This document shows positions 8,634 to 18,226 of a DNA stretch of 64,000 bases, one piece after another. The notes below the pieces were generated by a model, which had not been told where the DNA came from, did not search any database, and worked only from the letters and a program-made list of their open reading frames with translations. Made by a program: the position numbers and the translations under genes. The DNA comes from Streptomyces niger (lineage in GTDB: Bacteria > Actinomycetota > Actinomycetes > Streptomycetales > Streptomycetaceae). The stretch is from positions 124,001 to 188,000 of the forward strand of contig NZ_JOFQ01000014.1 in the NCBI RefSeq assembly GCF_000718305.1, in the 5' to 3' direction. Position 1 is the stretch's first letter. Each line of letters starts with the position of its first letter.

Positions 8634-9188
8634 TTACTCCTCGAACGTCGCCGTCAGCGCCTCGGCCAGTCCCGGTACGAGGTCGGCGCCGGTGAGCACC
8701 TCGGCGGTGGAGTCCTTCTCCCGCAGCCGCAGCGCCGATTCGCGCCGGCCGTCCCGAAGCACCGCCACGGTCATCCGGACCTCCTGGCGATCGGGGTGCT
8801 CGGCGACCCACTTGGCGAGCGCCTCCTCGTCCATGCCGGCCGGCACGGACTCCTCGGCGGACGGCGGCAGCATCAGCCGCTCCACGGTCATGGCGCAGCC
8901 GGCCACCGCGTCGGGCCAGGCGATGGTGGCGAGGAATTCGTCGAGCGGAACGGTGGCGGGCACCTCGTCCTGCTCCACAGGGGTCAAGGAGGCGTCGGCG
9001 GTCTCGTCGATGCCCAGCTGGGCGGCGAGCGCGGGTTCCTCGTCGCGCAGGCGCGCGGTGTCCACGAGGGCGAAAAGTCGGGCGGGCTGGTCCCAGCCGA
9101 TCCCGGCCGCGTACTCGTCGATTTCGAGCACGGCGCGGGTCAGCGGGTCGGCGGCGAGAGGGGTGCCGTCCACGGGGAGGTTGGTCAT
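8634..9188 (-). CDS. PPA1309-family protein of unknown function
   Basis: A 184-residue cytoplasmic protein matching the actinobacterial PPA1309 family: an acidic alpha/beta protein opening with PLTRAVLEIDEYAAGIGWDQPARLFALVDT and ending in a region on rejecting or scoring 'ADLVPGLAEALTATF'. No catalytic motif is visible. A CACGAT hexamer ends seven bases before the ATG and no Shine-Dalgarno is present, suggesting a leaderless transcript. It is divergent from the UPF0182 gene, which often neighbours it in Streptomyces. Confidence 0.8.
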   Translation of the reverse strand: MTNLPVDGTPLAADPLTRAVLEIDEYAAGIGWDQPARLFALVDTARLRDEEPALAAQLGIDETADASLTPVEQDEVPATVPLDEFLATIAWPDAVAGCAMTVERLMLPPSAEESVPAGMDEEALAKWVAEHPDRQEVRMTVAVLRDGRRESALRLREKDSTAEVLTGADLVPGLAEALTATFEE

Positions 9189-9312
9189 GTGGAATATCGT
9201 GCCCTGAACTTCCCGGAAAACGGGAACCGGGTAAAGCCTTAGTAAGTTGCAAGAGTGGGTCCTAGTATCGCCGGGCCCGCTTCATACGACAGCGAACTTC
9301 GAGGTGCGCACC

Positions 9313-12258
9313 TTGGCTTTCCAGATGCCGGACCGCGGCTCAGGCCCTTCGGGGCCACGGACGAGAGTGGGCCGCCCGTCCCGGCGGATGCGGACCGGGC
9401 TTTTGACCCTGGGCGTGCTGGCCGTGCTGGCCATGCTCTTCGTGATGTTCTCCGGGTTCTGGACCGACTGGCTGTGGTACCGGTCGGTGAGGTACTCCTC
9501 GGTCTTCACCACGACCCTGTGGACCAAGGTCGGTCTGTTCTTCTTCTTCGGCGTGCTGATGGCGGTGGCCATCGCGGTCAACGTCTGGCTGGCCCACCGG
9601 CTCCGCCCGCCGCTCAGCGCCATGTCGCTGGAGCAGCAGAGCCTGGACCGCTACCGGATGAGCATCGCGCCGTACAAGAAGTGGGTGCTGATCGCGGTCA
9701 CCGCGCTGGTCGGCCTGATCGCGGGTGCGTCCGCCTCCAGTCAGTGGCGCACCTGGCTGCAGTGGGTCAACGGGGTGCCGTTCGGTCAGAAGGACCCGCA
9801 GTTCCACGAGGACATCTCGTTCTACGCGTTCGACCTGCCGTGGTTCCGCTTCCTGCTGAGCTTCGGGTTCGCCTGTGTGGTGCTGTGCCTGATCGCCGCG
9901 GCGCTCACGCACTACCTGTACGGCGGCCTCCGCGTGACGAGCCCGGGTTCGCGGGCCACGGCCGCGGCCACCGGCCACCTCTCGGTGCTGCTGGGCATCT
10001 TCGTGTCGCTGAAGGCGATCGCGTACTGGCTGGACCGGTACGGCCTCGCGGTGAAGTCCAGCGGGCTCAAGTCCGCCGAGGGCTGGACGGGCCTGCGGTA
10101 CGTCGACGCGCACGCGTACCTGCCGGCGAAGACGATCCTGTTCTTCATCGCGGCGATCTGCGCCGTGCTCTTCTTCGCCACCCTGTGGCGGCGGACCTGG
10201 CAGCTGCCGGTCATCGGCTTCGGCCTGATGGTGCTCTCCGCCGTCCTGATCGGCGGGCTGTACCCGGCCATCGTGCAGAAGTTCCAGGTCCAGCCGAACG
10301 AGCAGGCCAAGGAAGCGCCGTACATCAAGGAGAACATCCAGGCCACCCGGGACGCCTACGGCATCGACGGCTCCAAGGTCACCGGCTACAAGGGCGACTA
10401 CAAGCCCCAGAACAAGACGGACAACGAGCGGCTGCGCGCTGACGCGGACACCACGGCGAGCATGCGCCTGCTGGACCCGAACGTCGTCTCGCCCACGTTC
10501 CAGCAGCAGCAACAGGTCCGCGGTTACTACCAGTTCCCCGCCACCCTCGACGTCGACCGGTACAAGGACGACAAGGGCAAGGAGCAGGACACCGTCATCG
10601 GCCTGCGCGAGCTGAACATCGCCGGCATCCCCGAGCGCAACTGGATCAACGACCACTTCAAGTACACCCACGGATACGGCGCGGTCACCGCCAAGGGGAC
10701 CGGCACGGTCAACGAGGGCGAGCCGGACTACACCGAGAAGAACCTCCCGGCAAAGGGCCACCTGGGCAAGTACCAGCAGCGCATCTACTACGGCGAGAAG
10801 ACCACGCAGTACTCCATCGTCGGCGGTCCGCAGAAGGAGCTGGACTACTCCGACGACAGCGGCGAGAAGAGCTACAGCTACACCGGCAAGAGCGGGGTGA
10901 ACCTCGCCAACCCGGTCAACCGGGCGGCGTACGCCGTGGCCTTCGGTGAGCCGCAGATCCTGTACTCGGGTGCCATCGGCGAGGGCTCGCGCATCCTCTA
11001 CAACCGCACGCCCAAGGAGCGCGTGGAGTCGGTCGCGCCGTGGCTCACCATCGACGGCGACGCCTACCCGGCGGTGGTCGACGGCCGCATCAAGTGGATC
11101 GTGGACGCCTACACCACGAGCAACGGCTATCCGTACTCCTCGCGGACCACGCTCGGCGACACCACGGCGGACTCGCTGACCGACGGCCAGCGCGCGGTGG
11201 TGGCCCAGCAGAACCAGGTCAACTACATCCGCAACTCCGTGAAGGCGACGGTCGACGCGTACGACGGCTCCGTCAAGCTCTACCAGTGGGACGAGAAGGA
11301 CCCGGTCCTCAAGACCTGGATGAAGTCCTTCCCCGGCACGGTCGAGCCGAAGTCGAAGATCAGCAACGACCTGATGGAGCACCTGCGGTACCCGCAGGAC
11401 CTGTTCAAGGTGCAGCGCCAGCTGCTGACCACCTACCACGTCACCGACGCGAACACCTTCTACACCGGCAGCGAGCGCTGGCAGATCCCGAACGACCCGA
11501 CGACCAAGTCGGCGACCGCGGTCCCGCCGTACTACCTCAGCATGAAGATGCCGGACCAGAAGGACCAGACGTTCTCGCTGACGACGACGTTCACGCCGAA
11601 CAAGCGGGACAACCTGGGCGCGTTCATGGCGGTCGACGCCAACGCCAAGAGTCCGGACTACGGGAAGATCAGAATCCTCAAACTCCCGTCCGAGACCACG
11701 GTGCCGGGCCCGCAGCAGGTGCAGTCGAAGTTCAACTCCGACGACACGGTGGCCAAGACGCTCAACATCCTCAAGAAGGGTGACTCGGAGATCGAGTACG
11801 GCAATCTGCTCACCGTCCCCCTGGACGGCGGCCTGCTGTACGTCGAGCCGGTCTACCTGAGGGGCGCGGGCACCAACTACCCGCTGCTCAAGAAGGTGCT
11901 CGTCAGCTACGGGAACAAGGCGGCCTTCGAGAACAGTCTCGGGGAGGCGCTGGACGTGGTGTTCGGCAAGAAGGCGCCGAACATCGGTGACGGCGACGGG
12001 GAGACCACGCCGCCGGACGAGGGCAGTACGACACCGCCCTCCGACCAGAGCGTCCAGGAAGCCCTGGACGACGCCCAGCAGGCCTACGAGGACGGCGAGA
12101 AGGCCCGGATCGACGGCGACTGGAGCGGCTACGGCGAGGCGCAGAAGAAGCTGAAGGCCGCGCTGGACCGGGCGGCGGCCGCCGAGAAGAAGGCGGGCGA
12201 GAAGGCCGGTTCGTCGGACAAGGGCGGTTCGGACAAGGGGGACAAGCAGGGCGGCTGA
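9313..12258 (+). CDS. UPF0182-family large membrane protein
   Basis: A protein of about 981 residues. After a basic head ([12 protein letters not shown]) there are roughly seven membrane helices in the first 350 residues, with [10 protein letters not shown] between the first two. A large extracellular domain of about 550 residues follows, then an acidic, alanine-rich coiled tail that reads like a TPR helix pair. UPF0182 proteins are widespread in actinobacteria and have no known biochemical role. The start is set at TTG 9313 because GAGGTG lies seven bases before it; ATG 9325 has no such site. A longer in-frame ATG at 9247 is less likely. Confidence 0.88.
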   Translation: MAFQMPDRGSGPSGPRTRVGRPSRRMRTGLLTLGVLAVLAMLFVMFSGFWTDWLWYRSVRYSSVFTTTLWTKVGLFFFFGVLMAVAIAVNVWLAHRLRPPLSAMSLEQQSLDRYRMSIAPYKKWVLIAVTALVGLIAGASASSQWRTWLQWVNGVPFGQKDPQFHEDISFYAFDLPWFRFLLSFGFACVVLCLIAAALTHYLYGGLRVTSPGSRATAAATGHLSVLLGIFVSLKAIAYWLDRYGLAVKSSGLKSAEGWTGLRYVDAHAYLPAKTILFFIAAICAVLFFATLWRRTWQLPVIGFGLMVLSAVLIGGLYPAIVQKFQVQPNEQAKEAPYIKENIQATRDAYGIDGSKVTGYKGDYKPQNKTDNERLRADADTTASMRLLDPNVVSPTFQQQQQVRGYYQFPATLDVDRYKDDKGKEQDTVIGLRELNIAGIPERNWINDHFKYTHGYGAVTAKGTGTVNEGEPDYTEKNLPAKGHLGKYQQRIYYGEKTTQYSIVGGPQKELDYSDDSGEKSYSYTGKSGVNLANPVNRAAYAVAFGEPQILYSGAIGEGSRILYNRTPKERVESVAPWLTIDGDAYPAVVDGRIKWIVDAYTTSNGYPYSSRTTLGDTTADSLTDGQRAVVAQQNQVNYIRNSVKATVDAYDGSVKLYQWDEKDPVLKTWMKSFPGTVEPKSKISNDLMEHLRYPQDLFKVQRQLLTTYHVTDANTFYTGSERWQIPNDPTTKSATAVPPYYLSMKMPDQKDQTFSLTTTFTPNKRDNLGAFMAVDANAKSPDYGKIRILKLPSETTVPGPQQVQSKFNSDDTVAKTLNILKKGDSEIEYGNLLTVPLDGGLLYVEPVYLRGAGTNYPLLKKVLVSYGNKAAFENSLGEALDVVFGKKAPNIGDGDGETTPPDEGSTTPPSDQSVQEALDDAQQAYEDGEKARIDGDWSGYGEAQKKLKAALDRAAAAEKKAGEKAGSSDKGGSDKGDKQGG

Positions 12259-12309
12259 CCGTCGATTACGGCTCCACCTCCGTGCCGTGGTACCTTGGAT
12301 ACACAACGG

Positions 12310-12383
12310 CGCGGGGTGGAGCAGCTCGGTAGCTCGCTGGGCTCATAACCCAGAGGTCGCAGGTTCAAATCCTGTCCCCGCTA
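12310..12383 (+). tRNA. Initiator tRNA-fMet (CAT), copy 1
   Basis: A 74-nt cloverleaf: 7-bp acceptor arm, D arm with GAGC/GCTC, anticodon loop CTCATAA and T loop TTCAAAT. The three G-C pairs closing the anticodon stem (GGG/CCC) and the unpaired first acceptor position (C1 opposite T72) mark it as initiator, not elongator. CCA is not encoded. An identical copy lies 2.2 kb downstream. Confidence 0.97.
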
Positions 12384-12391
12384 CTGCAGAA

Positions 12392-12425
12392 CGAAGGCCC
12401 GGATCCTCTTGGATCCGGGCCTTCG
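12392..12425 (+). terminator. Terminator after tRNA-fMet copy 1
   Basis: A perfect 15-bp stem, CGAAGGCCCGGATCC with its complement, around a TCTT loop, beginning eight bases after the tRNA. Nearly the same hairpin follows copy 2. Confidence 0.85.
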
Positions 12426-12586
12426 TCATGTGTGGGGTCACCTATGTGCGCGTTAAACCACTCGCATTGGGGAGACTCGTGTTCCGAGCGTTTGGCATGT
12501 CGTCGTGTCGGGAAGTCGACAAAACGCTGTAGTGACCTCACTGGCTGCGGTATACCAGGTGTACCCGGGCTTCGGGTGGTGCGACG

Positions 12587-14422
12587 ATGGCCCTTATGGG
12601 GGACAAGGCAAGGTTGTTGGAGACAGGACCGTTTGTGCATGCGCCCGACGACGGGCGCGAATCCGAGCTGCCGCAGGTCGCGGACGAGGCGATGGACGCG
12701 GCCGAGGCCGCTGAGCCGCCCGAGGCCGTCGAGGTCCTGGACGAGGTGGGGCACCGCAAGGCGGCCGCCGCCGGCGATCCCGCGGCGGCGAGCATGCTCG
12801 GTGCGATGCTGTTGCGCCGCGGCGACCTGGACGGTGCCGAACCGTGCCTGCGCACCGCCACCGTCGCGGGCGACCGGGCCGCGGCCAACAACCTCGGAGT
12901 CCTGCTGCACCAGCGCGGTTACGCCGACGAGGCGGCCGGCTGGTGGCGCATCGCCGCCGTCGCCGGCTCCGCCGCCGCGGCGCACGCACTGGGCCGCCAC
13001 TACCGCGAACGCGGCGACGAGCCCGCCGCCGAGTACTGGCTGCGGCAGGCCGCCGAGTCCGGCCACTGCCTGGGCGCGTACGCGCTGGCGGACCTGCTGG
13101 ACCACCGCGGTGAGGAGGGCGCCGAGCAGTGGTTCGTGGCCGCCGCCGAGCGCGGCCACCGCGAAGCGGCGTACCGCCTCGCGCGCATCCTGGACGAGCG
13201 GGAGGTCGACGGCACCGCATACGGCGAGCACGCCGAACCGCGGGCCGCAGCCGAGCAGTGGTACCGCCAGGCCGCGGCCCGCGGTCACCGCCGGGCCGCG
13301 CTGCACCTCGGCACGCTGCTGGAGGAGCGCGGCGAGTTGAAGGAGGCCGGGCGCTGGTACCTCATCGCGGCCAAGGACGGTGAGCCGCGCGCCGCGTGCG
13401 CGCTCGGCTTCCTGCTCAAGGACGCGGGCGACGAGGAGAGCGCGGCCGAGTGGTGGCGCCGGGCGGCCCAGGAGGGCGACGGCAACGCCGCCAACGCGCT
13501 GGGCGCGCTGCACGCCGACCGCGGCGAGCTGCAGACCGCCGAGCGCTGGTACCGCGCCGCGCTGGAGGCCGGCGACGTCAACGGCGCGTACAACATCGGC
13601 CTGCTCTGCGCCCAGCAGGGCAGCGACGGCCGCAGCGAGCAGTGGTACCGCCGCGCCGCCTACGCGGGGCACCGGGAGGCGTCCAACGCGCTCGCCGTAC
13701 TGCTGCTGCAGCGGGGCGACGCTTCCGGTGCCGAGCCGTGGTTCTCCAAGGCGGCCGAGGCCGGCAGCGTGGACGCCGCGTTCAACCTCGGCATCCTGCA
13801 CGCGGGCCGGGGCGCCGACCGTACCTCCCGCAAGTGGTACGAGCGGGCCGCCGACGCCGGGCACACCGAGGCCGCGCTCCAGGCCGCCCTCTCCTTCCTG
13901 AAGGAGGGCGAGTGGCAGGACGCCGAGCGGCATCTGCGGCGTGCCGCGGGCGCGGGCAGCGCCGAGGCGGCCTACCGGCTCGCCGCGCTGCTGGACCGTG
14001 AGGCTCGCGGCCCGGAGGAGTCGGGGAGCGAGAGCGAGGAGTGGTACGAGCGCGCCGCCGAGCAGGGGCACCGCGGTGCCCAGGTGCGGATGGGCATGCT
14101 CGCCGCCTCCCGGGGCGACGCGGTGGCGGCCGCCGACTGGTACCGCGCGGCGGCCGAGGCCGGCAGCCGCAACGCGGCCTTCAACCTCGGGCTGCTGCTG
14201 GCGCGCGAGGGCAGCCTCCCGGAGGCCGCCCTGTGGTGGACGCGGGCCGCCGAGGCCGGGCACGGCCGTGCGGCGCTGCGCCTCGCCCTGCTGGCGGCCC
14301 GCCGGGGCGCGCTCGCGGAGAGCCAGCGGTGGTGTGCGCGGGCCGTGGAGCTGGGTCCGCCGGAGGTCACCCAGCGTGCCTCGCGGCTGAGCGAAGCGCT
14401 CAAGGAAGAGCTGAGCGCGTGA
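12587..14422 (+). CDS. Sel1/TPR repeat protein
   Basis: A 611-residue protein made almost entirely of about 15 Sel1-like or tetratricopeptide helical repeats of 34-37 residues, such as AEQWYRQAAARGHRRAALHLGTLLEERGELKEA. The acidic 60-residue head is non-repetitive. Such solenoids bind partner proteins; no enzyme domain is present, nor a signal peptide. The start may be ATG 12587 or ATG 12596. A GACGAT hexamer ends seven bases before 12596, which would fit a leaderless mRNA starting there, while no clear Shine-Dalgarno supports 12587. The gene sits exactly between two identical tRNA-fMet genes. Confidence 0.85.
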   Translation: MALMGDKARLLETGPFVHAPDDGRESELPQVADEAMDAAEAAEPPEAVEVLDEVGHRKAAAAGDPAAASMLGAMLLRRGDLDGAEPCLRTATVAGDRAAANNLGVLLHQRGYADEAAGWWRIAAVAGSAAAAHALGRHYRERGDEPAAEYWLRQAAESGHCLGAYALADLLDHRGEEGAEQWFVAAAERGHREAAYRLARILDEREVDGTAYGEHAEPRAAAEQWYRQAAARGHRRAALHLGTLLEERGELKEAGRWYLIAAKDGEPRAACALGFLLKDAGDEESAAEWWRRAAQEGDGNAANALGALHADRGELQTAERWYRAALEAGDVNGAYNIGLLCAQQGSDGRSEQWYRRAAYAGHREASNALAVLLLQRGDASGAEPWFSKAAEAGSVDAAFNLGILHAGRGADRTSRKWYERAADAGHTEAALQAALSFLKEGEWQDAERHLRRAAGAGSAEAAYRLAALLDREARGPEESGSESEEWYERAAEQGHRGAQVRMGMLAASRGDAVAAADWYRAAAEAGSRNAAFNLGLLLAREGSLPEAALWWTRAAEAGHGRAALRLALLAARRGALAESQRWCARAVELGPPEVTQRASRLSEALKEELSA

Positions 14423-14528
14423 GGTCCGGCCGGCCCCCCGAGGGCCGGCCGGACACCGGGCGCGCGGGGCCACGGGATACGAATTTGCGCTGGTCGTCGG
14501 CTTGGGGTTAGAGTTGTGAACACAACGG

Positions 14529-14602
14529 CGCGGGGTGGAGCAGCTCGGTAGCTCGCTGGGCTCATAACCCAGAGGTCGCAGGTTCAAATCCTGTCCCCGC
14601 TA
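14529..14602 (+). tRNA. Initiator tRNA-fMet (CAT), copy 2
   Basis: Identical over all 74 bases to the copy at 12310, with the same nine flanking bases on the 5' side and three on the 3' side (86-bp direct repeat). It has the same initiator marks and no encoded CCA. Confidence 0.97.
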
Positions 14603-14609
14603 CTGAAGG

Positions 14610-14643
14610 CGAAGGCCCGGATCCTCAAGGATCCGGGCCTTCG
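14610..14643 (+). terminator. Terminator after tRNA-fMet copy 2
   Basis: A 16-bp perfect stem, CGAAGGCCCGGATCCT with its complement, and a minimal loop, starting seven bases after the tRNA. Confidence 0.85.
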
Positions 14644-14677
14644 TCCTGTGTGCGGTGCTTCCCGCGTGCGATGCCGG

Positions 14678-15040
14678 TCACGGCCGGTGGCCGACCGCCT
14701 CCGCGTGGAAGGCGCGGTCCACGAGCCGGTTCTCCGGGACCGGCGGTCCCTCGGTGACCCCCGCGTCCCGGTAGGCGCGCTGCAGCCGGTCCGCTGTGCC
14801 CTTGCGGATCTCCCAGTCCATCCGCAGCGACGGCACCGCGGTCAGCGTGTCGGCGTCCACCTTCAGCAGCTTCGCCAGCTCGGCGACGAACGCCCCGTCG
14901 GCCTTGTAGCCGCCGCGGAAGTAGGTGTTGACGGTACGGATGTACGCGCGGAGGAAGGCGACGCCGGCGTCCGGGTCCCGCTGCAGCAGGTTCGGGCCGT
15001 ACAGGGCGCCGCCGAGCGGTTCGCCCTGCGACCTGGCGCG
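14678..15040 (-). pseudogene. Remnant of an ABC-transporter substrate-binding protein (NMT1/ThiY-like), C-terminal part only
   Basis: About 120 residues read like the C-terminal lobe of a nitrate/sulfonate/thiamine-precursor type periplasmic binding protein: [59 protein letters not shown] and [14 protein letters not shown]. The lipoprotein signal and the whole N-terminal lobe are missing. Upstream the frame runs into Pro/Arg-rich low-complexity sequence that does not look like protein. No permease or ATPase gene is nearby. It is probably the decayed end of a former transporter gene, lying immediately next to the second tRNA-fMet. Confidence 0.65.
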
Positions 15041-15394
15041 GAGGGCGGGTGGGGGCGGCGTCCCGGGGGTGGCCGGGCGCGGGACGGCGGACGGGGTCGG
15101 CGGGTGCGGCTCTCCCACGGTGTGCTCCTCGCGGAGTGCGGGCGGGCCGCCGCGGCGGTCCCGGACAGCCGTGGGGGTGGCGCGCACGATATGACGTACC
15201 GCCAGAAACGGGAGGAGGCGTGCGGTCGTCCACCGGGCGACCGCGGCCGGGGAAAGGTGTCGGCCGTCAGCGGTAGGCCGAAAACCGCTGGTCGGCGACC
15301 CCGGCGGAGGCGGGCATGCCGAAAAGCCCGCCGTGGGGACGGCGGGCTGAAAAGATCGGCGACGGGCGAGGGGTGGGGCGCGGTGACTCGCGCG

Positions 15395-15811
15395 TCAGGC
15401 GCTCGCGCAGTTCGGGCAGACGCCGCGGTAGGTGACCGAGACCTCCGACACCGCGAAGCCGAACCGTTCCGGCTCGGGGAGGGCCGCCATCGGGTCGCTC
15501 GCGATGTGCACGTCGCGGATCGTGCCGCACTGCGAACAGATGAGGTGGTGGTGGTCGTGGTGGGCGTTGGGGTCGTACCGCTTGGCGCGGCCGTCCGTGC
15601 TCACCTCCAGCACCTCACCGAGCGAGACGAGCTCGCCGAGCGTGTTGTAGACGGTGGCGCGGGAGATCTCCGGCAGGCGCTCGGTCGCCCGCGCGTGCAC
15701 CTCGTCGGCGGTGTAGTGGACGTGGTCCCCGTCCAGGACCTCGGCGACGACGCGGCGCTGGGCGGTCAGCCGCCAGCCGCGTCCCCGGAGTCGTTCGAGC
15801 AGGTCACTCAT
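15395..15811 (-). CDS. catR: Fur-family peroxide-type repressor, CatR-like
   Basis: A 138-residue Fur protein. The N-terminal winged helix carries the recognition helix [17 protein letters not shown]. The C-terminal part has the [17 protein letters not shown] metal site and a second CPNC pair, giving the two CxxC motifs of the structural zinc site. It is divergent from a monofunctional catalase gene, the arrangement of catR-catA in S. coelicolor, where CatR represses the catalase until peroxide oxidises it. ATG 15811 is preferred (GGGTGA five bases upstream); GTG 15820 would add three residues. The 180-base divergent region holds the likely operators. Confidence 0.88.
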   Translation of the reverse strand: MSDLLERLRGRGWRLTAQRRVVAEVLDGDHVHYTADEVHARATERLPEISRATVYNTLGELVSLGEVLEVSTDGRAKRYDPNAHHDHHHLICSQCGTIRDVHIASDPMAALPEPERFGFAVSEVSVTYRGVCPNCASA

Positions 15812-15846
15812 CGCAATCACCCATCAGTCAGATATGAGCCAGGGTA

Positions 15847-15866
15847 CCAGTGGTGTCCATCACTGG
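15847..15866. promoter_or_regulatory. Inverted repeat near the Fur-family gene, possible autoregulatory site
   Basis: CCAGTG and CACTGG face each other across eight bases, starting 36 bases upstream of the CatR-like start codon. The position suits autoregulation, but the sequence differs from the palindrome at the catalase promoter, so the assignment is tentative. Confidence 0.35.
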
Positions 15867-15925
15867 AACGCGTGCGAGTCTCGCTCTCTTCTGAAAGTCG
15901 CACCCTTCTGAAATTCATAAGCTTC

Positions 15926-15953
15926 TTGACTTGGACTTTGTCCAATGTAGGAT
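15926..15953 (+). promoter_or_regulatory. Catalase promoter with palindromic operator between -35 and -10
   Basis: TTGACT (15926-15931) and TAGGAT (15948-15953) are separated by 16 bases, a good vegetative-type promoter. A perfect 15-base palindrome, TTGGACTTTGTCCAA, fills the spacer (15931-15945). A repressor bound there would block RNA polymerase directly. The neighbouring CatR-like protein is the obvious candidate. The transcript would start near 15960, about 40 bases before the GTG. Confidence 0.75.
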
Positions 15954-16000
15954 CGAGTACGGCGCAAGCCAAGGGCAGGTATTTCACACAGGAGGCGCAC

Positions 16001-17464
16001 GTGTCGGTAGAAAGCACCACGGGACCGCTGACCACGGAGTCCGGTGCTCCGGTCGCGGACAACCAGAACAGCGAGACGGCCGGCATCGGCGGTCCCGGTC
16101 TGATCCAGGACCAGCTGCTGATCGAGAAGCTCGCGCACTTCAACCGTGAGCGGATCCCGGAGCGGATCGTGCACGCCCGCGGCGCCGGCGCGTACGGCAC
16201 CTTCACCGTCACCGCCGATGTGACCAAGTACACCCGCGCGAAGTTCCTCTCCGAGGTCGGCAAGCAGACCGAGACGTTCCTGCGCTTCTCGACCGTGGCC
16301 GGCAACCTCGGCGCGGCGGACGCGGTGCGTGACCCCCGCGGCTTCGCGCTGAAGTTCTACACCGAAGAGGGCAACTACGACCTCGTCGGCAACAACACCC
16401 CGGTGTTCTTCATCAAGGACGCCATCAAGTTCCCCGACTTCATCCACACCCAGAAGCGCGACCCGTACACCGGCTCGCAGGAGGCGGACAACGTCTGGGA
16501 CTTCTGGGGCCTGTCGCCGGAGTCGACGCACCAGGTGACCTGGCTGTTCGGCGACCGCGGCATCCCCGCCTCGTACCGCCACATGGACGGCTTCGGCTCG
16601 CACACCTTCCAGTGGAACAACGAGGCCGGCGAGGTCTTCTGGGTCAAGTACCACTTCAAGACCGACCAGGGCATCAAGTGCCTGACCACCGAGGAAGCGG
16701 AGGTGCTGGCGGGCAAGGACCCCGACAGCCACCAGCGCGACCTGCGCGAGGCGATCGAGCGCGGGGAGTTCCCGAGCTGGACCGTCGGCGTGCAGATCAT
16801 GCCCGCCGCGGAGGCCGCGCACTACCGCTTCAACCCGTTCGACCTGACCAAGGTGTGGCCGCACGCGGACTACCCGGTCATCGAGATCGGCAAGCTGGAG
16901 CTGAACCGCAATCCGCAGAACATCTTCGCCGAGGTCGAGCAGTCGATCTTCTCCCCGCACCACTTCGTGCCGGGCATCGGCCCCTCGCCCGACAAGATGC
17001 TGCAGGGCCGCCTCTTCGCGTACGGCGACGCCCACCGCTACCGCGTCGGCATCAACGCCGACCACCTGCCGGTGAACCGCCCGCACGCCACCGAGGCGCG
17101 CAGCCACGGCCGGGACGGCGCGCTGTACGACGGCCGGCACGGCGGTCAGAAGAACTACGAGCCGAACAGCTTCGGTGGCCCGGCCGAGACCGGCCGCGCG
17201 CTGTGGCAGCCGGTGACCGTGTCCGGTGCCACCGGTGAGCTGGCGGCGGCCTCGCACGCCGAGGACGACGACTTCGTGCAGGCGGGCAACCTCTACCGCC
17301 TGATGTCCGAGGACGAGAAGGACCGCCTGATCAACAACCTCGCGGGCTTCATCTCGAAGGTCTCGCGCGACGACATCGCGCAGCGCGCCATCGAGAACTT
17401 CCGCAAGGCGGACGCGGACTACGGCAAGCGGCTGGAGGTCGCGGTCCAGGCCCTGCGCGGCTGA
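16001..17464 (+). CDS. katA: Monofunctional haem catalase (small-subunit clade)
   Basis: A 487-residue catalase that converts hydrogen peroxide to water and oxygen. The distal His58 lies in [15 protein letters not shown], the distal Asn in [11 protein letters not shown], and the proximal haem-ligand Tyr in [14 protein letters not shown]. The length is typical of small-subunit catalases without the extra C-terminal domain. GTG 16001 is preceded by GGAGG at 15991, which decides the start. The promoter carries a palindromic operator and the divergent gene encodes a Fur-family repressor, so it is likely peroxide-inducible. Confidence 0.95.
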   Translation: MSVESTTGPLTTESGAPVADNQNSETAGIGGPGLIQDQLLIEKLAHFNRERIPERIVHARGAGAYGTFTVTADVTKYTRAKFLSEVGKQTETFLRFSTVAGNLGAADAVRDPRGFALKFYTEEGNYDLVGNNTPVFFIKDAIKFPDFIHTQKRDPYTGSQEADNVWDFWGLSPESTHQVTWLFGDRGIPASYRHMDGFGSHTFQWNNEAGEVFWVKYHFKTDQGIKCLTTEEAEVLAGKDPDSHQRDLREAIERGEFPSWTVGVQIMPAAEAAHYRFNPFDLTKVWPHADYPVIEIGKLELNRNPQNIFAEVEQSIFSPHHFVPGIGPSPDKMLQGRLFAYGDAHRYRVGINADHLPVNRPHATEARSHGRDGALYDGRHGGQKNYEPNSFGGPAETGRALWQPVTVSGATGELAAASHAEDDDFVQAGNLYRLMSEDEKDRLINNLAGFISKVSRDDIAQRAIENFRKADADYGKRLEVAVQALRG

Positions 17465-17515
17465 CCGGCCACTGAAGCGGCCCGCGTCGTCCGGGGCCCC
17501 TTCACCCCGGACAGC

Positions 17516-17547
17516 GGAGACCGGGCACCCGAGGGTGCCCGGCCTCC
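17516..17547. terminator. Bidirectional terminator between catalase and CBS gene
   Basis: A 10-bp stem, CCGGGCACCC against GGGTGCCCGG, extended by GGAG/CTCC after one mismatch, lies between two convergent genes. Confidence 0.7.
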
Positions 17548-17587
17548 GCGGCGTTCCGGGCGCGGGCCGTCGCGGTCCGCGCCCCGA

Positions 17588-17998
17588 TCAGACCGGTACG
17601 GCCGTGGTCGCCCGCTCCCGGACGGCGGAGCGGCAGCGGATGATGTCCCGTACGGACACCACGCCGACCGGCTCCCGTTCGTTCAGGACGATCAGGTGCC
17701 GGAAGCCGCCGTGCACCATCGCGGCGGCGGCTTCCTCCAGGGTCCAGTCCGGAGCGGCGAAGACGACGTCGGTGGTGGTGTGGGTCTGTGCGGTCTCGTG
17801 GTCGGGATTCTCGCCGGCGCCGAGGGAGTTGAGGATGTCGCGTTCGGTGAGGATGCCGAGCCCTTCGGCGTCGGTGTCGAGGACCACGGCGGCGCCGACG
17901 CGCCGTGCCGCCATCAGATGTGCTGCCTGCCGGAGCGTGTGTGCGGGCCCGATGGTGAGGACCACCGTGCTCATGGCGTCGCGGACGTACATGGGCAT
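17588..17998 (-). CDS. Two-CBS-domain protein
   Basis: A 136-residue protein consisting only of a CBS pair: YVRDAMSTVVLTIGPAHTLRQAAHLM with GILTERDIL, then TTDVVFAAPDWTLEEAAAAM with GVVSVRDII. Such stand-alone pairs bind adenosyl nucleotides and are thought to sense energy state or regulate partners. ATG 17998 is used because AGGAGG lies 12 bases before it; Met at residue 3 is an alternative. The gene is monocistronic. The 228 bases upstream hold AT-rich islands unlike the surroundings and probably its promoter, but no clear -35/-10 pair. Confidence 0.85.
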   Translation of the reverse strand: MPMYVRDAMSTVVLTIGPAHTLRQAAHLMAARRVGAAVVLDTDAEGLGILTERDILNSLGAGENPDHETAQTHTTTDVVFAAPDWTLEEAAAAMVHGGFRHLIVLNEREPVGVVSVRDIIRCRSAVRERATTAVPV

Positions 17999-18226
17999 GG
18001 AGTGGAGCCACCTCCTTGGTGAACCCCCGGAGGACTTCCCTGCGCCGGAGGCGCCTGGAGAAAAATTTCACAAATGCACAAGCGGGGGGATTCTCATGTT
18101 CACATGCCCCGTGGTGTGCGACAAGGGGCGCGCGAAGGCTGGTCTGCCGTTCACGCGCCCCAAGGCGCCGTTTGACGGTCCGCGAGCGGGAGGCGGGGGA
18201 GCCGCCGGCGGCGGTGTGCCGGGCGC

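Noticed and set aside
12365..14587. A 740-residue minus-strand frame starting [15 protein letters not shown].
   Set aside because: The start is the antisense of tRNA-fMet, a well-known false gene, and the rest is antisense to the Sel1/TPR gene. The same peptide begins again at 12368 from the other tRNA copy.
15267..15530. Small minus-strand frame beginning inside the Fur-family gene.
   Set aside because: It overlaps catR in another frame and lacks a ribosome site; the 160-base gap after catR seems non-coding.
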